DNA of 5,767 nucleotides from the NCBI GenBank assembly GCA_027030285.1, contig JALVFC010000019.1, forward strand, positions 1 through 5,767, written 5' to 3'. The notes beneath the pieces were generated by a model. It searched no databases and was not told the origin of the DNA. It saw only the letters and a program-made list of their open reading frames with translations. Numbering within the stretch: the stretch's first letter is position 1; every line of letters starts with the position of its first letter. Source of the DNA: Thiotrichaceae bacterium (GTDB lineage Bacteria; Pseudomonadota; Gammaproteobacteria; Thiotrichales; Thiotrichaceae). This document shows positions 1 through 5,767 of this stretch, in pieces. The position numbers and the translations under genes are program-made.

Positions 1-1
1 C

Positions 2-268
2 CTGAAAAGTATGGAAAATCTTGCGAAGCAGGCTGGACTGCAAGTTGACAAGGTGATTTATGATTCTTTTGCACTTCAGTTTTGGGGTAGTGAGCAGTAT
101 CAGCAGGATATCGCCCTGCATGATAAAAATTCGTATGCCGTTAACCCTGATGCTTCTCCCTTCAGTGCAGGACAGATTGCTGATTTTGCCAAACGCTCTG
201 CTGAGCTGAATAAGCAAAATCAGGGGGATCAGGTCTGTTTTTATCTTAGTAAGCGCTCGGGTTCGTAG
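2..268 (+). CDS. SAM-dependent methyltransferase, C-terminal fragment (5' end outside window)
   Basis: This is the last 88 residues of a gene that begins before the window. The frame is open to the left edge, and residues L-K-S precede the first visible Met (ATG at 11), so that ATG is unlikely to be the true start. The piece carries the tail pattern I associate with class I SAM methyltransferases of surface-polysaccharide clusters: an 'LAKQAGLQVDKVIYDS' stretch (visible residues 7-22), then 'QFWGSEQYQQDI', then a helical end. The SAM-binding Rossmann motifs would lie upstream and cannot be seen. The family transfers a methyl group to a small molecule or sugar; the substrate here is unknown. 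The stop is 5 nt before the Alg14-like gene, which suggests one operon and a role in modifying an exopolysaccharide or lipid-linked sugar. The assignment rests on recalled family resemblance only. Confidence 0.7.
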   Translation: MKSMENLAKQAGLQVDKVIYDSFALQFWGSEQYQQDIALHDKNSYAVNPDASPFSAGQIADFAKRSAELNKQNQGDQVCFYLSKRSGS

Positions 269-273
269 CAAAC

Positions 274-741
274 ATGCAGTTCTGGAAAACCGGAAAAGTA
301 CTTGCCGTTTCATCCCCCGGTGGTCACTGGGTGCAACTGAATAAAATTGCTAACAAGCTGGAAAACAAGTATCCGGTGGTATATGCCTCTCCATGCAGTC
401 AATATGCCCTGAAAAAAAATCAGCAGCGCATTGTGCATAATATATTTGATGTGAGTGCGGATAATAAATACATGCTGTTACCACTGGCGATGCAAATGCT
501 TTACCTGCTGCTAAAGGAGCGCCCCCAAACAATTTTGTCAACAGGTGCTGCCCCCGGCGTGGTCGCCGTTATGCTGGGCAAGTTGCTGGGCATCAAAACC
601 ATCTGGGTAGATAGTATTGCCAATGTGCAGCAGCTTTCCCGTTCTGGCAGGATGATCAAGCGTCATGCTGACGTGGTGATTACCCAGTGGGAGTCACTCA
701 GTGACGGCAAAACGGTTTTGCATCAGGGGTCAGTGCTGTGA
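274..741 (+). CDS. Alg14/PssD-like polysaccharide biosynthesis glycosyltransferase subunit
   Basis: The 155-residue protein matches the Alg14-like family (bacterial PssD/EpsE type), usually about 150 residues, so it appears full length. Visible motifs are the N-terminal glycine-rich loop SSPGGHW (residues 13-19), STGAAPG (89-95) and the stretch WVDSIANVQQLSRSGR (111-126), which is strongly typical of the family. A hydrophobic segment around residues 67-80 could associate with the membrane. By family knowledge, Alg14 proteins anchor and complete the catalytic Alg13 partner, and together they add a sugar (GlcNAc in eukaryotes, often a hexose or hexuronic acid in bacterial PssDE) to a lipid-linked acceptor on the cytoplasmic face. 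The ATG at 274 lacks a clear Shine-Dalgarno sequence, but it places SSPGGHW at the expected distance and lies 5 nt after the upstream stop, so coupling is likely. The real sugar donor is not readable from sequence. Confidence 0.88.
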   Translation: MQFWKTGKVLAVSSPGGHWVQLNKIANKLENKYPVVYASPCSQYALKKNQQRIVHNIFDVSADNKYMLLPLAMQMLYLLLKERPQTILSTGAAPGVVAVMLGKLLGIKTIWVDSIANVQQLSRSGRMIKRHADVVITQWESLSDGKTVLHQGSVL

Positions 742-1223
742 TCTTTGTTGCAACAGGTACCCAGTTCCCCTTTGATCGCCTGATTCGTTATATGGACGAG
801 TGGGCTGCTGACAATGCCGAAACTGTATTTGCTCAGCTGGGAGAAGGGTCTTATCTACCTCAGAATATGCAGTGGCAACGCTTTATCAGTCTGGATGACT
901 ATAATGAAAAGATCCGCCAGGCATCGGTGTTTATCTCACATGCAGGGATGGGCAATATTATTAGTGCCAGAGAAAATGGTACGCCTATTATTGTCATTAA
1001 TCGGCAGGCTGCTCTGGGTGAACATCGTAATGATCATCAGGCGGAAGGGCTACAATGGATGGGCAAGCTGGATGGGGTCTATACGGTTACCAGTCAGCAG
1101 CAGCTATATCAGCAACTTGACCAGCGAGAATCGTTACTGGCTACTGATGTGCATAGTGAAAGCAGACTGGATGAGCTGGTCAATTATGTAGACTCTTTTA
1201 TTTCCAGTTGGCATAACACCTAG
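738..1223 (+). CDS. Alg13/PssE-like glycosyltransferase (GT28 C-terminal domain)
   Basis: The 161-residue protein corresponds to the C-terminal, nucleotide-sugar-binding half of a GT-B enzyme (glycosyltransferase family 28 C-terminal domain). It starts with IFVATGTQFPFDRLI (residues 2-16). It carries HAGMGNI (68-74), the GTP turn (81-83) and GEHRNDHQ (94-101), which together form the UDP-sugar binding site in Alg13/MurG-like proteins. The start is a GTG whose last two bases are shared with the TGA of the Alg14-like gene (738-741, GTGA overlap). An AGGGGT at 725-730 supplies a Shine-Dalgarno-like site 7 nt upstream. The overlap implies translational coupling, which suits two subunits of one heterodimeric enzyme. 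It is the last gene of the plus-strand polysaccharide cluster. The donor sugar is unknown. Confidence 0.9.
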   Translation: MIFVATGTQFPFDRLIRYMDEWAADNAETVFAQLGEGSYLPQNMQWQRFISLDDYNEKIRQASVFISHAGMGNIISARENGTPIIVINRQAALGEHRNDHQAEGLQWMGKLDGVYTVTSQQQLYQQLDQRESLLATDVHSESRLDELVNYVDSFISSWHNT

Positions 1224-1302
1224 CTCCATCGAAGAGAATAAAAAACATACATCTGTGAACCAACTTTCAGGACTCCTGTCTACATGAAAACAATATTAAA
1301 AT

Positions 1303-1308
1303 AAGGAG
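1303..1308 (+). promoter_or_regulatory. Strong ribosome binding site for the tyrosine-rich secreted protein
   Basis: AAGGAG sits 6 nt before the ATG at 1315, an almost ideal Shine-Dalgarno sequence and spacing. It decides the start: there is no other in-frame Met until residue 131, far past the signal peptide. It is the clearest such site on the plus strand of this window, which hints that the gene is translated well and separately from the polysaccharide genes. Confidence 0.85.
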
Positions 1309-1314
1309 TAAACC

Positions 1315-2175
1315 ATGGGCTTTTATAGCAATCAATATGACATTAAACATGGCATAAAATCAGCCGCACTTTTTGCAGGCTTATTATTGACACAAGTTGC
1401 ATGCGCAACAGATCGACCTGTTTTTGATGATAGCTATCTTCCCCCCGTTCCCTCGACACAACCTTACTATCAGCAACAGGGACCGATTAGTATTGATATT
1501 GTGGATGATTCAGGGCGTTCTTTTAATAAATATCAATATCGGGATAACTACAGAACTTACCGTGCCTATTTAGAAGCAAAGAAAGGACAGCGGTATAAGC
1601 TTCGAGTGCATAACCGTACAGGCAAGCGCATAGGCGTGGTGATTGCGGTAGATGGCAGGAACATTATCTCTGGTAAAAAATCCTATTTGCGTAACAACGA
1701 GCGTATGTATGTATTAGGACCTTATCAAAGTGCGGTTTACAAAGGCTGGCGTACAGGACAAAACAAGGTCAACCGCTTTTATTTCACCAGCTCAGGTGAT
1801 TCCTACGCTGCTGCCTGGGGTGATCATTCCGCAATGGGCGTGATTGCTGCCGCAGTCTACGAAGAGCAGCCTCAATACAACTCTCCAAATTATTTAAACA
1901 AGGCAGCGCCACAGGCGAGACGCCGTTCCGTACAGGCTGATGAGGCAGGAACAGGTTATGGACGTGAAGAATACTCCGCCTCGGTACGTGTGGACTTTAG
2001 ACCCAAAGCAACAGCTGTTGGTAGATATTTTTACAAGTATGAATGGCGCGAAACGCTCTGTAAGCATGGTGTGATCCAGTGTGGCTATTATCGCAAGCCT
2101 TCAGATAATCGCTTCTGGTCCTATGATCGACAGGGTAATGGTGCCTATGCGCCACCACCACCCAATTACCGCTAA
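1315..2175 (+). CDS. Secreted tyrosine-rich conserved hypothetical protein
   Basis: I cannot assign a function. The 286-residue product has a likely Sec signal peptide: a long polar start with K11 and K15, a hydrophobic core at residues 16-29, and an A-C-A cleavage site after residue 31. The mature protein is periplasmic or exported. Residues 57-183 look like a compact mostly-beta domain with VDGRNIISG (112-120), YVLGPYQSAVYKGWR (132-146) and FYFTSSGDSYAA (155-166). A linker follows, then a C-terminal part with KYEWRETLC (241-249), a second Cys at 256 (a possible disulfide), NRFW (265-268) and a proline tail (280-283). I recall similar motifs in a widespread proteobacterial family of unknown function, but this is memory, not a search. 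By hand count, about 30 of 286 residues are Tyr. The gene stands alone, 91 bp after the polysaccharide genes, and is convergent with the surA operon. A role in the cell envelope is only an inference from secretion. Confidence 0.85.
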   Translation: MGFYSNQYDIKHGIKSAALFAGLLLTQVACATDRPVFDDSYLPPVPSTQPYYQQQGPISIDIVDDSGRSFNKYQYRDNYRTYRAYLEAKKGQRYKLRVHNRTGKRIGVVIAVDGRNIISGKKSYLRNNERMYVLGPYQSAVYKGWRTGQNKVNRFYFTSSGDSYAAAWGDHSAMGVIAAAVYEEQPQYNSPNYLNKAAPQARRRSVQADEAGTGYGREEYSASVRVDFRPKATAVGRYFYKYEWRETLCKHGVIQCGYYRKPSDNRFWSYDRQGNGAYAPPPPNYR

Positions 2176-2183
2176 TGACTAAC

Positions 2184-2210
2184 CTGTCGGGTAGTGTTGC
2201 TACCCGGCAG
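2184..2210. terminator. Hairpin between convergent genes, candidate bidirectional terminator
   Basis: Arms 2184-2194 and 2200-2210 pair over 11 positions (one of them a G-T wobble) around a 5-nt loop at 2195-2199. The hairpin starts 8 nt after the stop of the secreted-protein gene and its right arm overlaps the last codons of the amidohydrolase gene. On the plus strand it is followed by AAGAATGTTTT, a late and short T-run; on the minus strand there is no real T-tract. The position between two converging stops favours a terminator, or an mRNA 3'-end stabiliser, but the missing U-tract makes a classical intrinsic terminator uncertain. Confidence 0.5.
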
Positions 2211-3384
2211 AAGAATGTTTTAGCAGCGAATGAACCAGCGCAATCCAGTAGCTCGCTCCCAGCGGGAGAATGTCATCATTAAAGTCATAATGGTCATTAT
2301 GCAGCATGCAGCTACCCTGCCCTGCGCCATTCCCTATCCAGATATAAGCGCCGTCACAGGCATTGAGTAAATAGGCAAAATCTTCCGCGCCCATGCTGGG
2401 TGGTAAATTTCTTTGCACAGACTCACCGCCAACCAATTGCGTTGCGGCTGCAACACATTGTTTTGCATGCTCAGGAGTGTTGATTGTGGCTGGATAGCCT
2501 TGCTTGATCTGTAATTTGCCGCTTGCCCCCATTGCTTTGCAGGTATGTTCAACAATTTCTTTGATGCGTATCTTGATGCGATTACCTATATCGTTATCAA
2601 AATAGCGTAAGGTGCCTTTTAGTTGTACCTGATCAGGCATGACGTTGGATGCGGTGCCAGCGTTGATGGCAGTAATGCTGATGACGGCTGCCTGACTGGT
2701 ATCTACTGCTGACAGGTTGCGTGAGACAATGCTTTGCAAGGCACATATTATCTGAGCTGCAGTCAATACCGGGTCGATCAACTGATCGGGCATGGCAGCA
2801 TGTCCTCCTCTCCCAGTAATGTCGATAATTATGGTGTCAACCGCCGCCATGACTTCCTTGTCGTGTACAGCGAAGGTGCCAACGGGTAGTCCCGGCCAGT
2901 TATGCATGCCAAACACAGCAGTACAGGGAAACTTCTCAAACAGCCCTTCCTCGACCATGACACGACCACCACCATCCCCTTCTTCCGCGGGCTGGAAGAT
3001 AAAGTGAACCGTGCCAGCAAAGTCATTATGTGTTTGCAGGTAAACGGCAGCACCGAGTAGCATGCTGCTATGACCATCATGTCCACAGGCGTGCATAATG
3101 CCGTCATGGCGAGACCGGTGTGCAAAGGTATTGTTTTCCTGTAATGGGAGTGCATCCATGTCAGCGCGTAGCCCAATACTTTTGCCTGGCTGTGTACCAT
3201 GCACGGTGGCGACGATGCCAGTGCCAGCAAGACCACGATGTATTTCTATCCGGTGTTGTTTGAGTATGTCAGCAATATAATCGCTGGTAAGTTTTTCCTG
3301 AAAACTGAGTTCAGGGTGCTGGTGCAACCAGTGGCGCCATGAGGTCATGGTCTGATGCAGGGTGGAATTCTGGGTGATTTGCAT
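2200..3384 (-). CDS. M20-family amidohydrolase (hippurate hydrolase / ILR1-like metallopeptidase)
   Basis: The 394-residue protein is full length for the M20D amidohydrolase group. It shows HPELSF (residues 23-28), GLRADMDALP (71-80), MHACGHDGH (97-105), QPAEEG (131-136), GMHNWPG (159-165), the dimerisation-domain signature GRGGHAAMP (191-199), PSMGAEDFAYLL near residue 338, and a late LHN with H362. Expected metal ligands C100, H102, E135, H161 and H362, and catalytic E134, are all present, so the enzyme should be active. Family members hydrolyse N-acyl amino acids and related amides in the cytoplasm; the true substrate cannot be read from the sequence. There is no signal peptide. The start lies 3 nt after the stop of the TIGR02647-like gene with only a weak ribosome site, so it is probably the last gene of the surA-pdxA operon and translated by coupling. 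It is convergent with the secreted-protein gene. Confidence 0.93.
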   Translation of the reverse strand: MQITQNSTLHQTMTSWRHWLHQHPELSFQEKLTSDYIADILKQHRIEIHRGLAGTGIVATVHGTQPGKSIGLRADMDALPLQENNTFAHRSRHDGIMHACGHDGHSSMLLGAAVYLQTHNDFAGTVHFIFQPAEEGDGGGRVMVEEGLFEKFPCTAVFGMHNWPGLPVGTFAVHDKEVMAAVDTIIIDITGRGGHAAMPDQLIDPVLTAAQIICALQSIVSRNLSAVDTSQAAVISITAINAGTASNVMPDQVQLKGTLRYFDNDIGNRIKIRIKEIVEHTCKAMGASGKLQIKQGYPATINTPEHAKQCVAAATQLVGGESVQRNLPPSMGAEDFAYLLNACDGAYIWIGNGAGQGSCMLHNDHYDFNDDILPLGASYWIALVHSLLKHSSAG

Positions 3385-3387
3385 AGT

Positions 3388-3618
3388 TTATTTCAGCATT
3401 GCTAATAGGGCGTGGCAATGCTCGGCTGCTTTTGTTCCTGTATCCGTCAGGTAGCCGCCATCTGTCTGGGTGACAAGACCTTTGTCATGCAGGCGTTGCA
3501 GGGCGGCAATCATCTCTGGAGCCGCATTGCTGTGAGCTTTGATACCATCCAGTGGGTTTTTCAGGTCAAAGAGTAGTAAGGCATTGATTTCATCAATCTG
3601 TTCGCTAGTGTATTTCAT
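3388..3618 (-). CDS. TIGR02647-like small conserved protein, winged-helix-like
   Basis: This 76-residue protein resembles the conserved family I know as TIGR02647, of unknown function and about 77 residues long. Similar features are an acidic helical N-terminus with a LLLFDL patch (residues 14-19), an '[20 protein letters not shown]' stretch (32-51), DGGYLTDTG (53-61) and a helical end. The helix / 'KGLV' / 'GGYLT' strand pair / 'TG' layout looks like the end of a winged-helix fold, so nucleic-acid binding is possible but unproven. The ATG overlaps the stop of pdxA (ATGA, 3615-3618). A good AGGA ribosome site lies 8 nt upstream (3627-3630 on the complement), inside pdxA. The amidohydrolase follows 3 nt later. 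No signal peptide or membrane segment is visible, so it is cytoplasmic. What it does for its neighbours is unknown. Confidence 0.85.
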   Translation of the reverse strand: MKYTSEQIDEINALLLFDLKNPLDGIKAHSNAAPEMIAALQRLHDKGLVTQTDGGYLTDTGTKAAEHCHALLAMLK

Positions 3619-4598
3619 GGCTGTGTTCCTGTGAGTTGGATGGCAATGTCAAGAGCCGCTTGAAGACTGCCGGTATCAGTCTTGCCACTGCCTGCCAGAT
3701 CCAGTGCAGTACCGTGATCTACGGAAGTACGGATAATGGGCAGTCCCAGGGTGATATTAATTGCCTTGCCAAAGCCAACATGCTTGAGCACTGGCAATCC
3801 CTGATCGTGGTACATGGCTAATACGGCATCAGCCTGTTGCAGATAGCGGGGTGTAAATAGTGTGTCTGCGGGCAGTGGGCCAGTCAGTTGCATCTCCTGT
3901 TGGCGTAGCGTTGTGAGTACTGGTTCAATAACTTCGATTTCTTCCCTGCCAAGGTGTCCACCTTCGCCTGCATGAGGGTTGAGACCGCACACTAGAATAT
4001 GTGGATTGCGTATGGCAAATTTTTGGGTCAGGTCATGGTGCAGTATTTCCAGCACAGCAGTAAGGTTTTCTGTTGTAATGGCTGCGCTAACCTCGGAAAG
4101 AGGTAAATGAGTGGTTGCCAGGGCAACACGCAAGTCTTCGGTCGCCAGCATCATGACGGGCAGTTTGGCATCAGTGAGTTCAGCCAGATATTCCGTATGT
4201 CCGGTAAAGTGGATGCCTGCATCATTGATGATGCCTTTGTGTAGCGGGGCAGTCACAATCGCCGAGAATTCGTTTTGCAGGCAGCCAAGGGTGCCCCGCT
4301 TTATGGTTTGCAATACATAGGAGGCGTTACGGGCATCCAGTTTGCCAGCCGTGACTGGTGCTGGACAGTTAATGGGTAGCACCTGAAGCGAATGTTTTCC
4401 TTGCCTGCCGGTGGCAGTCTCCCCTTGCTGGTATTCATGGATGTCTAGCGGGATACCAAGGAGTGCAGCACGTTGTTGCAAGACTTCAGGGTCGGCAATG
4501 ACCACATGGTTGGCTAATGGTTGTTGTGCCGCCAGCTGGATTAGCAGATCAGGGCCGATGCCAGCTGGTTCTCCTGGAGTGATTGCAATAGGTGTCAT
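3615..4598 (-). CDS. pdxA: 4-hydroxythreonine-4-phosphate dehydrogenase PdxA
   Basis: PdxA oxidises 4-phosphooxy-L-threonine with NAD(P)+ to an unstable ketone that loses CO2 to give 3-amino-1-hydroxyacetone 1-phosphate. PdxJ then uses this in DXP-dependent pyridoxal phosphate synthesis in the cytoplasm. The 327 residues match the usual length of about 330. Visible landmarks are [13 protein letters not shown] (6-18), GHTEYLAEL (133-141) with substrate residues H134 and T135, H164 in ATTHLPL, H209 in LNPHAGEGG and H264 in [11 protein letters not shown]. These three His are the divalent-metal ligands (H166, H211 and H266 in E. coli numbering). The C-terminal [20 protein letters not shown] (302-321) is highly conserved. 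The ATG sits in a TAATG overlap with the surA stop and has no clear ribosome site, so translation probably depends on surA. The downstream ATGA overlap continues the coupling. All key residues are intact. Confidence 0.97.
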   Translation of the reverse strand: MTPIAITPGEPAGIGPDLLIQLAAQQPLANHVVIADPEVLQQRAALLGIPLDIHEYQQGETATGRQGKHSLQVLPINCPAPVTAGKLDARNASYVLQTIKRGTLGCLQNEFSAIVTAPLHKGIINDAGIHFTGHTEYLAELTDAKLPVMMLATEDLRVALATTHLPLSEVSAAITTENLTAVLEILHHDLTQKFAIRNPHILVCGLNPHAGEGGHLGREEIEVIEPVLTTLRQQEMQLTGPLPADTLFTPRYLQQADAVLAMYHDQGLPVLKHVGFGKAINITLGLPIIRTSVDHGTALDLAGSGKTDTGSLQAALDIAIQLTGTQP

Positions 4599-5767
4599 TA
4601 GAGCTTGATGCGATATTCTACAAAGGCATCGTTTCTAAGTTGCTTGACCCAGCTTTTGTAAGCTTCGCTGGACTTGTTTTTATTCAGCAGACTTTTTGCC
4701 TGGTTGCGCAGCAGATCCTCGGTTTTATCCATGGTTTTACGTTCCAGAACTTGCAAAATGTGCCAGCCAAACTTGCTTTTAAAAGGCTGGCTTATCTGTT
4801 TTTCTGGTGTTTCCTTGAGTACCTTTGCAAACGCCGGAACGTAGTTGTCGGCTGTTGCCCAGCCAAGATCACCACCGCTTGAGGCGGAGCCAGGATCCTG
4901 TGAATATTGTTTTGCAAGGTCAGCAAAATTGGCACCGGCAAGGATCTGGTTGCGTATTTCGGTTAGCTTGTTTTTTACGCTGCTGTCAGGATGTTCGGCA
5001 TCTGGTTTTATCAGGATGTGGCGTGCATGTATTTCACTAATAAGTGCCTTTTTAAAGCCTCTCTTGTCTACCAGCTTAATGATATGGAAGCCTTTTGAGT
5101 CCTGAAATACATCAGCAAGTTCACCTTTTTCAAGCAGGGCTAGATGGCGTAACTGTGTTGCTGGTATCTGGCTGGCTGGAGTCCAGTTAGATGTGCTGTC
5201 TGGCTGCTTAAAACGCTTGTCCGTGCCATTGAGTATGCTGATGCGCAGCTTTTCAGCCTGTGCCCTTGCTTTGTTAAATTCTGCCAGGGATGTGCCAGCA
5301 GGAGCAGGTATCAGTACATGCTGATACTTGTAATCAATTCCTTTGGAAATCTGTGCGCTCTGGTTGGCAATCAGGTCATCGACTTCCTGATTGGTGACGT
5401 TGTTATCGCGGCGTAACTGGCGTTTGCGTAGTTCGTTGATTAACAGGCGTTTGCGTATGGTTTCGCGAAAGCTGGGATAGTGTATGCCTTCGCGCTGAAG
5501 CGCTTGCTGGAATTCTGGCAAGCTGAGGTTGTTTTGCCGAGCCAGTTTTTCCATAGTGATATTTAATGCTGTATCACTGATGCTCAGACCAATTTGTCTG
5601 GCTCGCTGAACTTGTAGACTTTCCAGTATGAGTTGTTCCAGGGCTTCTTTTAGTATTGCCTTGTCAGGGAGGTTGGCATAGCTTTTCTGGTTTTTAAGTT
5701 GCACTGCAAGTTTATGCACATCGCTTAGCATCACTACATCGTTATCAACGATGGCGGCAATTTTATC
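4598..5767 (-). CDS. surA: Periplasmic chaperone / peptidyl-prolyl isomerase SurA, 5' end outside window
   Basis: SurA escorts unfolded outer-membrane proteins through the periplasm to the BAM complex. The frame is open to the right edge and reads [17 protein letters not shown] there, the classic start of mature SurA. The GTG at 5734 is therefore internal, and only the signal peptide and a few residues are missing. Of 389 visible residues, about 1-140 form the helical chaperone core, about 145-234 the first parvulin domain (YKYQHVLIP at its start, GFHIIKL at its end), about 245-343 the second ([43 protein letters not shown]), and the rest the C-terminal helix. The second domain is fully conserved. 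The first lacks the usual FAxLA and GG-LGW part and is shorter than normal, so it is probably inactive. The stop shares one base with the pdxA start. lptD commonly lies upstream in relatives but is not in view. Confidence 0.96.
   Translation of the reverse strand, partial: DKIAAIVDNDVVMLSDVHKLAVQLKNQKSYANLPDKAILKEALEQLILESLQVQRARQIGLSISDTALNITMEKLARQNNLSLPEFQQALQREGIHYPSFRETIRKRLLINELRKRQLRRDNNVTNQEVDDLIANQSAQISKGIDYKYQHVLIPAPAGTSLAEFNKARAQAEKLRISILNGTDKRFKQPDSTSNWTPASQIPATQLRHLALLEKGELADVFQDSKGFHIIKLVDKRGFKKALISEIHARHILIKPDAEHPDSSVKNKLTEIRNQILAGANFADLAKQYSQDPGSASSGGDLGWATADNYVPAFAKVLKETPEKQISQPFKSKFGWHILQVLERKTMDKTEDLLRNQAKSLLNKNKSSEAYKSWVKQLRNDAFVEYRIKL

Noticed and set aside
11..13. ATG at 11 as the start of the first gene
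   Set aside because: The frame is open to the left edge with residues that fit the methyltransferase family, so the ATG is probably internal.
814..1191. A 125-codon reading frame overlapping the Alg13-like gene on the same strand
   Set aside because: The product has no recognisable motif, while the overlapping frame carries the full GT28 C-terminal signature. It is a shadow frame.
1208..1239. TTGGCA (1208-1213) with GAGAAT (1234-1239) as a sigma-70 promoter for the 1315 gene
   Set aside because: The spacing is about 20 bp and the -10 match is poor. A promoter probably lies in 1224-1314, but I cannot place one with confidence.
1393..1404. Lipoprotein lipobox around Cys30 of the secreted protein
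   Set aside because: The residues before the Cys are T-Q-V-A; Gln at -3 does not fit a lipobox, whereas A-C-A fits signal peptidase I well.
2829..3236. A 135-codon frame on the minus strand inside the amidohydrolase gene
   Set aside because: The amidohydrolase frame holds all metal ligands and family motifs over the same bases; this product resembles nothing I know.
4592..5105. Several plus-strand frames of 71-96 codons opposite surA
   Set aside because: They lie entirely antisense to, or at the edge of, a well supported surA frame and have no ribosome site or family pattern that I can see.
5732..5734. GTG at 5734 (minus strand) as the surA start
   Set aside because: The frame continues upstream to the window edge and spells the conserved start of mature SurA; a signal peptide is still missing and must lie further out.

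Overview
The window looks like a chromosomal piece of a gammaproteobacterium. The main reasons are a surA-pdxA pair in the usual gammaproteobacterial order, a small gene of the TIGR02647 type directly behind pdxA (a family I know mainly from gammaproteobacteria), and a near-even base composition by eye. I cannot name the genus. Genes cover almost all of the window. I see no RNA gene, CRISPR array, insertion sequence or phage gene.

Positions 1-1223 (plus strand) are the end of a polysaccharide biosynthesis cluster. It holds the C-terminal part of a SAM-dependent methyltransferase and then a two-gene glycosyltransferase of the Alg14/Alg13 (PssD/PssE, EpsE/EpsF-like) type. The two glycosyltransferase genes overlap at a GTGA junction. 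The Alg14-like half should recruit the catalytic Alg13-like half to the inner membrane, to add a sugar to a lipid-linked exopolysaccharide or capsule precursor.

Positions 1224-1314 are a 91-bp gap with a strong ribosome binding site at its end. Positions 1315-2175 (plus strand) encode a secreted, unusually tyrosine-rich protein of unknown function. A hairpin at 2184-2210 lies between this gene and the convergent minus-strand genes and is a weak candidate for a shared terminator.

Positions 2200-5767 are a tight minus-strand operon, read from high to low coordinates: surA (its 5' end lies beyond the window), pdxA, a 76-residue TIGR02647-like protein, and an M20-family amidohydrolase. The junctions are a TAATG overlap, an ATGA overlap and a 3-nt gap, so co-transcription and translational coupling are very likely. 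SurA is the periplasmic chaperone/prolyl isomerase for outer-membrane proteins, PdxA makes a vitamin B6 precursor, and the amidohydrolase is a cytoplasmic zinc hydrolase of unknown substrate. In many relatives ksgA-apaG-apaH follow pdxA; here the TIGR02647 gene and the amidohydrolase take that place.

I found no convincing new multi-gene system. The points most worth a second look are the tyrosine-rich secreted protein, the eroded first parvulin domain of SurA, and the altered gene order after pdxA.
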